From: Conus ventricosus
Lineage: Eukaryota; Mollusca; Gastropoda; Neogastropoda; Conidae
Assembly: GCA_018398815.1 (NCBI GenBank)
Contig: CM031604.1
Coordinates: forward strand, 61,296,638 to 61,360,637
Direction: 5' to 3'
DNA length: 64,000 nucleotides
In this document: in pieces, positions 1 to 64,000 of the stretch
Position numbering within the stretch: the first letter of the stretch is position 1
How the letters are laid out: every line of letters starts with the position of its first letter
Made by a program: the position numbers and the translations under genes
Notes under the pieces: model-generated
Told to the model about the DNA's origin: nothing
Database searches by the model: none
What the model saw: only the letters and a program-made list of their open reading frames with translations

Positions 1-552
1 AACAGCCTTCCTGTTGAGGTTGCCCTCAGCCCTACCCCGGAGGACTTCAAATCCCAAATCTGATCCCCTCCTCCCCCCCCCCCCCCCCCCCCCCCCCTCA
101 TCATCCCCCCAGCCCAGCAAACACTATCTCAGGCAACTTCAGCTTCATGCAAACCTCCTATAATCTACAGAATCTTCAAAATGATGAAGGCAGTAGTCAA
201 GGGAAAGAAGAAGAACGAATATATTCTTCACTTGTCTTTGTCACCAGTCTTCTGAAGATCCTTGCCATGGTAATTGGAATAATTATGGTCAAGCAGTGTA
301 ATGTTTGAGCACTGAAGGAAATGGCTCGCGTGGTGGAAAGTCTGTAAAGATAATGGAAGAGCACATCCCAGAAATCGAGTTCCACTGTTAAAATCTTGGT
401 AGTGTAGGTGCTCACATTGAGAAATATTCATTTTAGTTGACAACCCTTTACCAACACTGGAACACGAATCTGAATTTATAATGTTTAGCAGTAGCACAGT
501 CAGGGGTAGTTTATTAACTTTGTTATTAGCTCTTCTTTCATGTGTGCCTGTC
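1..552. other. Non-coding flank with poly-C tract
   Basis: No gene is supported here. A run of about 25 C residues sits near 73-97. Frame 1 is open from the window edge to a TGA at about 61-63, only 20 codons. It could be the last codons of an upstream exon, but it matches nothing I recognise. Two minus-strand open frames (197-415 and 228-599) have no family features and overlap a LINE tail, so they are treated as chance. Confidence 0.5.
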
Positions 553-610
553 ACAGCCCTGATGTGGCCCTTTGCGGTCGGCTGGGCTATAAGCAACATT
601 ATCTTATCTT
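553..610 (+). mobile_element. 58-bp LINE 3'-tail insertion
   Basis: This segment matches the last 58 bases of the two large LINE copies in the window: the CCTGATGTGGCCCTTTG block, then CTATAAGCAAC, then the TTATC-rich tail. It is flanked by a 13-bp duplication with one mismatch (540-552 ATGTGTGCCTGTC and 611-623 ATGTGTTCCTGTC). It is therefore a real but extremely 5'-truncated target-primed insertion. It has no coding capacity. Confidence 0.85.
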
Positions 611-623
611 ATGTGTTCCTGTC

Positions 624-1442
624 TCTTTCTGTGTATTTTTGTGTGAGAGCTGGCTAATGTGTTTGTACTATATGTGTGTGTTTTCTTATTTTCTAGCAGT
701 TGCATATTGTGACCCCCTTCTCCAAAAATTTGGAAATGATTTTGTTTGCGCCAAGTCTGACCCTAATAGGAAATTCTTATCACTTATAATTACTCTGTTG
801 CTGTGTGTATTGGATGCTACAGACACGAGCGAGTTTGTTGCTGTGTGTATTATGACAAGGGCTCCCACTGGCTTTTGTTTTTTTTACCAGGCTTCTGGTC
901 CTTAGAATGAATTCTAAAGGGGCATCAGACCCCCATTTTTTGTTTTTAAAGGTTCTTTAACATGATTCAGTTTGTTCACTGCTTCTTAGAGTGTTGTAAA
1001 TGCGGAACAAGATTTTTTTTTTTTTTGTATCAGTCAATATATGCTTGAGAATGTGTTTTTATAAACTTGGTTCTTGTATGAATTAATTTTGATTAAGTGG
1101 TGTCTTTTTCTTGATGAAATTATGTGGCTTGTGCGTGTGTCCGCATGCATTGATGCCTGAGTGCATAGGCTAGGTGTGTGTGAGGGAGAGAATTTGTGAA
1201 GTGCTTCATATTCACAGTGGGTGTAGTTGTATGTGTTGGAAATGAAACAAGCCATTTGATAGGAAATTATTGAACATAATTTTTTTTGTTTGTTATAGCC
1301 TATTTGCGTATCTCAAAACGTAAACAAGAATTGAGAGACGCACAGGGCTCATTGGTTGTGTCGAGTAATTATATGCATGGTATCACTAAGTTTTACACTG
1401 ACTGGGAAATCTTTGTAACTGACCTATTAATTCCTTTGGTCC
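624..1442. other. Non-coding, nothing recognised
   Basis: T-rich and TG-rich sequence. No coding frame shows family features, and no clear repeat or terminal inverted repeat was seen. Confidence 0.45.
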
Positions 1443-2201
1443 TCTGTGATCTGCTCCCTCGGGGGTTGCGACCTTGTCGTGGTCGGAGGGCTTGCGTGGT
1501 CCAGTGATCCCTTAGGCTTTGCTGGCGGGGGCATCAATACTTGGAGATGGGCTGGTTTTTTCAAACTGCTTCTAGGCCTGTGAAGTCGAGATGCTGCCTG
1601 GCCTAAGCGTAACGTGGTAAGGAATTGATGCCCCTGGTAGGGCTTCCCATGTCAGATAGGCTAAGGGTGAGGATCCTGACTAAGAGTAACCCGCCTTTCT
1701 CCTTTGTTTTCTGCCTTTCTTATTTGGCCCTTTTCTATCTTCGTCTTCCCTTCAAGTCTTCTTTTCCACACTCTTTTTCTCTCTGTGGTCTCCTTAAGAT
1801 CCGCCGCGTTTGCCGTGCGGTGCGACCTGTGTCGGAGGGGGATGAGATCCTGGTGATTGAAAGGGCCATGCTTGAGGAGGCCAGTGCTCTCAACACATCA
1901 CTTTGGCTCGGACCTCTCCTAGACAGGGAGTACACTTTGGCCCGGGTGTACTAATTGGCTCCCCTTATTGGGGTGGGTCAAGACAGGCAGTTCCCTGCTG
2001 GCCATGTGAACCCCTGCAGTGCTTGACTCTCTGTTACCGGGAGTTGAGCATGATCAGAGGGGATAGGGGTAGTAGTGTTCTGTTTGTCGTATGTCTCTCC
2101 TGAAGCCTGGAAGGGGTCAAGACAGTGATTCTTGGCCCTGGCCCCTTCGTTGGACTCCAAGGTGGGTGGGTAAGGGAGAGATGAAATTTTTGCCTATAAA
2201 T

Positions 2202-3490
2202 ATGACTTCAATCAAACATCATCCCCCCAAAAAAAGGAAAGTGCAGTTAATTTCGCAAAGGTCGTCACAGGAGTCCGATGGAGACTCTGATTCTGAAAAT
2301 GAAACAAGGCAGTTGTCAGGATTTTGGTTCTGTTGGTTAATCATGGAAAGTAAGGAGCAGGACAAACTCTTTCTGCACTAAGCCCATTGCAATACAGAAG
2401 GGCTTCCAAGGTATTGCAGGAGACCCACAGTCCATTAAGCGACTCAGAAACGGCACATTTCTCATCCAATGTAAAACTAAAAAACAATCGGAGCAGCTGC
2501 TGAAAGCTACAAAGCTGGTAGACCGAGAGATCCGGGTGACCCCCATAAACAGCTGAATTCCTCTAAGGGAGTCATTCGATGCCCAGATCTTAGAGGTGTC
2601 TCAGAGGCAGAGATCAAGGCGGGAACTGGCATCCCAGGGTGTGACAGAGGTGCATAGGGTGACAGTGAAAAAGGTGCAGAAAGAGTGGCCACCAACACCC
2701 TCTTTCTGACATTCTGCAAGCCTGTGCTGCCTCCAGTCATCTCAGTCGGCTACCTGAACGTCCGGGTTCAGTTATATGTTCCATCCCCGTTGAGGTGTTT
2801 CAGATGCCAGAATTTGGCCATGTCAGAGACCGTTGTTCTGGGCAGGAGGTGTGCGGTGTTTGCTGCAAGGCAACCCATGATGGGCCGTGTAAAGACCGGC
2901 ACATTGTGCAAACTGCGGTGGCGACCATCCCTCCTCTTCACGAAACTGCCCTCTTTGGATTCAGGAATCCACTATACAACGCATCAAAACAGAAAAGAAA
3001 ATCTCCTTTTTTGAGGCCCGCAAGCAGGTTGTTGGTAGTCAGACGCCAACAGCTTCTTCATATGCTTCGGCGTAAAGACAGTTCCACTCGGTCAGTCTGC
3101 TGCCAGACTGATGAATTCATTTTTAATAAGACATTGCAAGGAAGAATTGTCAACTCTGGTGGAAGCAGGTCCACCACCTCCCAACCCAAAGTGAATGCCC
3201 CTGGTGGAGGCAAAAAATCCGCCACCCCTCAGACTGCCCAGCAGTCTACAACATCTGCTGCTGGGCAGATTAAAAAAACCCACTCCCGCCTCGACCCCCT
3301 TGTCCAGTGCCCGTGGGGCAAGGGAGTTCAACCCAGTGTGGAGATGGGGAGGGGGAAAAAAAAACCTCCCCCGTCCCCCCCCGCCTTCTTCCCTGTTGGC
3401 AATCTGCCCAGGTTGAAGCCAAAACACAGTCCATAAAACCCAAGCAAAAAATTCATCCATGGAAGCAGACGTTGATGAGGAGATGACCGA
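2202..3490 (+). pseudogene. LINE copy A ORF1 remnant (zinc knuckle)
   Basis: ORF1 of such elements encodes an RNA-binding protein that packages the element RNA. Its inferred start is the ATG at 2202, matching the ATG at 42893 in copy B. The zinc-knuckle region spans roughly 2790-2910, with HVRDRCSGQEVCGVCC followed by ATHDGPC. The first knuckle cysteines are in another frame because of an indel. Downstream is a Pro/Lys/Ser-rich tail with poly-A and poly-C runs. Several frameshifts mean no intact protein can be made. The end is placed by comparison with the ORF1 stop of copy B near 44194. Confidence 0.75.
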
Positions 3491-3512
3491 TCCTCCCTTT
3501 CGCCCTCTGCCC

Positions 3513-6500
3513 CAGAAAGTACAATATTCCTTGGGAATACCGGGACAAATTCCAACTTCGAGGAGCGCAGCTTCGTGTCGATCTATAAAACCTTCCTCGT
3601 GGCTTTCAGGAAAAACTTCAAAGCCCGAAGACCTTTATTTTCTGGGTTTAATATTCTTTCAAAACCTCCAAATCCTGTTGGGACTGTCGGGTGTTTGCCC
3701 TCTATACCCAAAACTTTGCTGTTTCCTGTCGCTCTGTCTACCTCCCTTTAGGTGTAGCTGCGAGAGTCACTCTCCACAAGACTTGCAACTGGTTTTCCCT
3801 TTTTCCCCTTCTGTCCCGTTTGTCGTCAGGACCTTATCAGTTGGGGGAACTTCTCGACCTTTTTTTTCGTTGGGAACTTTAACGGCACAATCCCTTGGGG
3901 TAGTGTCATACGTCACCGATCTGCTAAAAAAGGATGTCCTTTTTGGATTTGGATTTGTGTTGTCTGAACGACGGATCTGCAACTTACCTCCACTCTTCCA
4001 CGGGGTTCACTTTCGTGTTTAGATTTGTCGATTTGTGCCCCCTCGCTGGTCCTGGACTATGAGTGGTCTGTCCATGACGATCTGACGGAAGTGACCATTT
4101 CCCTGTCCTTCTACAACCCGTAATAACTGAACACGTCTTTGTCTCTCAACATCTAAATTATAAGAAAGCAAACTGGGATCTATTTGCAGCCACTATTTCT
4201 AAGGAATTCCAGGACATGATTTTTTTCAGAGTCCGGACCCAGCAGAATCTCTGACTAACACTGTGATCAAATATGCTAAAGCCTGTATTCCAGTGTCTTC
4301 CGATAAACTTCAATGCCAAAAACACCCTGGTTCTTCAGACTGCCAACAAATTTTCCCAAAAGTTCGAAAACGGGCTCAGCATCGGGTATACCAACAACCT
4401 TCGGGTCCCAACGCTCGAGCCCTCAGAAACTCCGTGCTAAATCGAGACACACTTTTAAAATCAGTAAACGTCGGTCGTGGAGAAGCTTCTGCTCCAGGCT
4501 GACATCGAAAACTTCCAAGAAAAAAAGTTGGAACATCATTAAGAAAATCAAAGGGAAAAAACACCTGTCCCACTGTGAACCATCTCAAGTTTTCGGACTC
4601 TTTAATAACAGAGAAAAAAGCAGTTGCTAATCTGCTTGCTTCAACCATTGAAAAGAATTCCTCCTTCTAACAAAATCAGCCACTTTTGTCAAAAACAAAG
4701 CCCTTAAAGAAAAATCACCTGCAACTTTTCGTCAGACAACATGGAAGACTACAATCTTTCTTTCACGTTAAACGAACTGAAATCTGCCTTACTCTCTTGC
4801 AGCGATTCCTCTCCAGGTATAGATGAAATCCATTATCAACTGTTGAAACATCTTCCGCAAGAAGGTCTGAACATACTGCTACAGGTATACAACCATGTGT
4901 GGACTACAGGTTTCTTTCCACCCTCTTGGCGAAAAGCCCTCATTATTCCCATCCCCAAACCTGGAAAGATCTTTCTAATCCATCAAACTACTGTCCCATA
5001 GCTTTGCCCCAGCTGTGTCTGTAAATTGATGGAGAAAATGGTCAATGCTAGGCTCATGTGGAAACAGGAAACCGATGGCCTTTTGGCGAAAGAACAGTGT
5101 GGTTTCCGCAAACATCGGACTACAGTTGACCATTTGATTCATCTGGAATCTACACTTCGGAACGCCTTTTTGAACAGACAGCATGCAGTGGCAATTTTCT
5201 TTGACTTGGAGAAGGCCTACGATACCACCTGGAAGTCGGGGATACTTCATGATCTCCATGATCTGGGTTTTCGAGGTCATCTTCCGCTTTTCATTCAAAT
5301 TTTTTGGCCCAGAACGACAGTTTCAGGTCGGGTTGGCACCACTCTCTCTGATGTCCACGAGCAGGAGTTGGGTGTTCCACAGGGGAGCATACTGTCTCCT
5401 GCCCTCTTTAGCATTAAGATCAACAACATTGTGAAATCAGTTCAGCAGGGTTCAGACTGCTCATTGTTTGTGGATGATTTCGCTGTCTACGCAACTGGAA
5501 GCCTGTACCCGAGTGTCCAGCGCAGGCTCCAGCTTTGTGTGGATAAAATCCATCAGTGGGCGGATGAAAACGGTTTCACCTTTTCTGCTTCAAAGACACA
5601 GTGTATTCACTTCCATAATTTCCGTCAGTTTTTTCCAGCTCCTGAACTTCAAGTAGGGAAATCTCCCATTCCAGCTGTCAAAGAGGCCAAATTTCTTGGA
5701 GTTGTTTTTGACCAGAAACTTAACTTCTCAGCCACATCAAAACCTCAAAACTGCTTGCCAGAAAGCACTGAATATTCTGCGGGTCGTAGCGCACTTTGAC
5801 TGGGGCGCTGACAAGAAAACTTTGCTGCACCTCTACAGAGCCTTGGTCCGTTCCAAACTGGACTACGGTTGTGCTGTGTACGGCTCTGCAAGATCGTCTT
5901 ACCTCAAACTCTTGGACCCTATCCACCATCAAGGGCTTCGTCTCTGTCTTGGAGCGTTCCGCACCACCCCTGTGTACAGCCTGTACGCAGAGGCGGGTGA
6001 ACCTTCACTGTCCAACCACAGGCTGAAACTGTCTTTGAATTATTATATCCGACTGTTCTCAGAACCGCAGAATCCTGCCTATGACTGTGTCTTTGACCCT
6101 CCGTTCCAAAGTAAGTTTGAAAACAACCGAAATGTATTCTGCGTTTGGTCTTCGTATGCGGCCTCACGTGCGGAATGCAGGTCTAGACCTAGGAGTTGTG
6201 TCCGATTTTTCCAAGTTTCCGGATCAACCTCCGTGGACCTTTTTCACACCAGAGATTCGTTTCGATCTTGCAGCTTTTCGCAAAGAGTCTACCAGCTCTC
6301 TGGCGTACAAGGCATTGTATGCTGACTCTGTTCGAAATTCCCATCCTATCAAAAAGTTTTCACTGACGGTTCCAAGTCTGAAGATGGAGTGGCCTGTGCA
6401 GCCTACTGCCCTGGGGCTCCTTCTCAGATACTGTTGGAACATATACATGTATTCAGATGCTTCTGTCTATTCTGCTGAACTTACTGCTCTGGTTCTGGCT

Positions 6501-7162
6501 TTGAAGATAATCTCACACTCTTCGAAGAGGGACTTTTGGGTTTTGTCGGATTCGCTGTCAGCTTTGGAGGCCATAGCTGGCCGCAACCTTCAGCATCCAG
6601 AACTTTTACATTTCTTTGAACTTTTTAGCACGTTGAAAGCGGACGGTTACAACATTAGTCTGGCTTGGGTTCCTGGTCATGTTGGCATCGGCGGGAACGA
6701 AATGGTTGATCGTTTAGCCAAGAACGCCACAAGAGAGAAACTGTCCAACATTTATATCCCTGCTCAGATGTGAAACCCAAAATTAACGATTATGTGAGAG
6801 ACCTCTGGCAGGAGGATTGGAACACACAGACGAGTAACAAACTCTTTCAGATCCGTCCAAACCTTAAGGACTTCCTCCCATCTACGTCGGGTGGTCGTAA
6901 AGAGGAAACGGTTCTGTGCCGGCTGCACACCCGGCCATTCGTATTTTACCCATTCCTACCTTTTAAAGAGTGAAGAAGCTCCGTGGTGCATTCCATGTCA
7001 TGCGCCACTCACAATGAAACATGTTCTTTTAGAGTGTTGGGACTTGCACGATGTGAGACACAAACATTTTACAGCGGAGTCCATGAAGATCCTGTTCAGG
7101 GATTTCCGCCTGACGTGATCCTTGAGTTTTTGAGAGAGATTAACATTTTTCATCTGATGTAA
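3513..7162 (+). pseudogene. LINE copy A ORF2 remnant (EN-RT-RNase H)
   Basis: ORF2 normally encodes the nicking endonuclease, reverse transcriptase and RNase H used in target-primed insertion. The start ATG seen in copy B (44223) is mutated here. The endonuclease part (about 3513-4100) is badly shifted. The RT core is readable at 5026-5799: FFDLEKAYDTTWKSGIL (motif A), GVPQGSILSP (motif B) and FVDD (the YxDD box, with F). RNase H is at about 6440-6760, with a DAS acidic residue, SDSLSALEAI and WVPGHVGIGGNEMVDRL. A C-terminal CIPCH...KHVLLEC motif follows at about 6985-7045, and the frame ends at a TAA at 7160-7162. Multiple frame breaks make it non-functional. Confidence 0.88.
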
Positions 7163-7365
7163 GATTTTACGGAAGAAAGATTTTTAACGAAGTTTCTGGT
7201 GCGTTTCTAGACGATGTCATTTAATGAGATGTGTGAAAGTTTTTGTTTTTTTTGTTTTTTTTTAAATGACTGGTGAGTTGATTTTAACGTGGTGACAGCC
7301 CTGATGTGGCCCTTTGCGGTCGGCTGGGCTATAAGCAACATATCTTATCTTATCTGTGATCTGCT

Positions 7366-8610
7366 GTAGTTGCAGCCATTCTGGAATTTCAATCAAGTGA
7401 CCCTTTATGTTTTTCACTTTTGAAATGTCGACTGATACCAGCAGTATATTTTAAAAACTTTTTTCCCCATCATGATGCGCAATAGCAGCTTCAGAAAGAT
7501 TGTTTTTAACCAGGGCTTAACCATACAAGTCCAAAGCTAAGCACACTGGCCAGTGGGCATGACCATCGGGTAGGCTAAGCACACTGCAGCAAGACCGTCA
7601 TCAATGTGAAAACTGTGAAGATTTCTCTCTTGATTAATGCTTCAGAGAATGCCTCAAAACTAGTAGGAGTAAGCCTTCTTTGACAGTCAACTTGGCATGA
7701 TGGATCGTGACGAGTTCCATTGGAAATCACAGCTTAACCAAAGAACAAACAGTTGAAAGTGTTTCGGAATTAAGAGACCTATAAACCAGCAAAAATTGCA
7801 CAAGCAGTCTGCGAGACAAGACAAGACAGTCTGTTGGCATAGACAGTCTGATGCGGTGATCACACTGACCTGTGCAAATTGACGTTATCGTTATCAGTAA
7901 ACATTTGCTGAAGACTGGTGTAGACTTTTTTGTATTTTTGATCTGTAACAGAGTCAAACAGAAAGAAATACAGAGAGCTACAGTATGAAATATGAGAGGA
8001 AATCTTTGTCTTCTCATATCCCCCTCGCCCTCCACCCCAATCTCCTCTCCCCCGTGTCACCCGCTTACCTCTACCCTTTTTTTTTCTCTCTCTCTTTAAC
8101 ACACCACCTCCCTCCCTCTGTGTCTCTTCCCTCCATGCACGTTATGTGTTATGTGTGTGTATGCGCGCAATACATTTTCTTCAAACATTCTCAGGGTTTT
8201 TTTTCTCACTTTTTCAATTTCTTTGTTTCAATTTTTTTAAAGTGTTCTTAAGGCTTACACTTTTGAATTAAAATTAAATACAGAAAAAGAATAGCTGTTT
8301 CTGGATTTTTTTGAGTAGGTAGAGACGGTCACAAATGTGCGGGAAAGTGTGTGTGTATTACTGTATACATCACTCTAGTGTGCGTGTGTGTGCGTATAAG
8401 ATTGTGTGAGTGTGTGTGCGTGTTAATGTCCAGTTGATGAGGACACATGTTTCTGTGTGCATCCTGTTCATAGTACATGCAGTAACACGTGTTTGCATGT
8501 TACAGATGAAAGCCGACTCCTAAAACGCCCTTCTAGCTTGAAACCTTTCACTGCACAGTATATCATGCATGTGTGACTAATCATGGACTATCACAACATG
8601 TGTGTTTCAG
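7366..8610. other. Sequence upstream of first coding exon
   Basis: No coding frame with family features. It holds pyrimidine-rich runs (about 8010-8130) and TG-rich stretches (about 8340-8430). It is either an intron following an upstream 5' UTR exon or promoter-proximal sequence. The AG at 8609-8610 preceded by TGTGTTTC favours the intron reading. Confidence 0.5.
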
Positions 8611-63967
<55,357 letters not shown>

Positions 63968-64000
63968 GTCAGTGGTGCCACGGTTCTAGTGGTAACTGGA

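Larger units (their letters stand above)
1456..7352 (+). mobile_element. I/Nimb-type LINE, near full length, copy A
   Basis: This is a 5.9-kb non-LTR retrotransposon flanked by an exact 13-bp duplication, TCTGTGATCTGCT, at 1443-1455 and 7353-7365. The layout is a 5' UTR beginning CCCTCGGGGGTTGCG, ORF1 with zinc knuckles, then ORF2 with AP-endonuclease, reverse transcriptase, RNase H and a C-terminal Cys/His motif. A short 3' UTR ends in TTATC repeats. An RNase H domain together with a zinc-knuckle ORF1 and a non-poly(A) repeat tail is typical of the I superfamily, and Nimb elements of this kind are common in molluscs. The clade is inferred from domain order, not from a tree. Both ORFs are broken by frameshifts, so the copy is dead. 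It has the same orientation as the ATPase gene and lies upstream of its first coding exon. It pairs closely with copy B at 42159-48113. Confidence 0.93.

Noticed and set aside
540..905. 121-codon + strand frame
   Set aside because: It starts inside a LINE-tail target duplication and reads through the tail and T-rich sequence, with no family features.
7727..8102. Minus-strand frames upstream of exon 1
   Set aside because: They arise from pyrimidine-rich sequence and show no family features.

Overview
The window is a stretch of animal nuclear DNA, most likely from a mollusc and plausibly a marine gastropod. It has long introns, GT-AG exon borders, many CT, CA and poly-C tracts, and copies of a non-LTR retrotransposon of the I/Nimb type, which is typical of molluscs. 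The species cannot be fixed from the sequence. No bacterial or viral gene organisation is present.

One protein-coding gene dominates: the 5' two thirds of a plasma-membrane calcium-transporting ATPase (PMCA, ATP2B family), on the + strand from about 8611 to beyond the right edge. Twelve constitutive exons were placed from conserved protein sequence and splice sites: 8611-8816, 10866-11051, 18316-18586, 21958-22083, 24961-25113, 48781-49073, 51442-51656, 53275-53410, 54716-54822, 59300-59541, 59843-59985 and 63846-63967. Joined, they encode about 721 residues: the N-terminus, TM1-TM4, the actuator domain (TGES), the PEGLP calcium-site helix, the DKTGT phosphorylation site, the nucleotide-binding domain and the start of the second half of the P domain. 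TM5-TM10 and the calmodulin-binding tail lie past 64000. Two small phase-preserving exons (28747-28782 and 39479-39508) probably sit in the 23.7-kb fifth intron, in the linker that vertebrate PMCAs splice alternatively (site A). Two exons carry single-base indels in conserved sequence (near 18471 and 48979). These are either sequence errors or real lesions.

Everything else is mobile and repetitive DNA. Two nearly full-length same-strand copies of one LINE (1456-7352 and 42159-48113) have exact 13-bp target-site duplications and share their 5' start. Small 3'-tail insertions of the same or related LINEs lie at 553-610, 40111-40385 (minus strand), 48369-48427 and 60045-60078, with an old relic near 14866. 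Two piggyBac elements with TTAA duplications (18925-21252 and 55553-57042) and a probable third, degenerate one (51925-52503) lie in introns. A family of elements with TIR CAGACCTGTTTACCCC and apparent 7-bp duplications is at 17846-18200, 22763-23382, 24021-24414 and 57698-58913; the last encodes a BED-like zinc finger. A fold-back element (32720-33063) carries a perfect splice-donor sequence in its arm.

Tandem arrays fill much of the remaining intron space: about 24-bp (11300-12475), 30-bp (34960-36640 and the 55195-59280 array split by two transposons), about 45-bp (36823-37860), 53-bp (39968-40745), 104-bp (49860-50171) and a 2-kb 43-bp satellite (61388-63435) just before the last exon. 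Most long open frames in the window are by-products of these repeats. I found no RNA gene, CRISPR array or multi-gene system. The most interesting material is the mobile-element record and the possible alternative exons of the pump gene.
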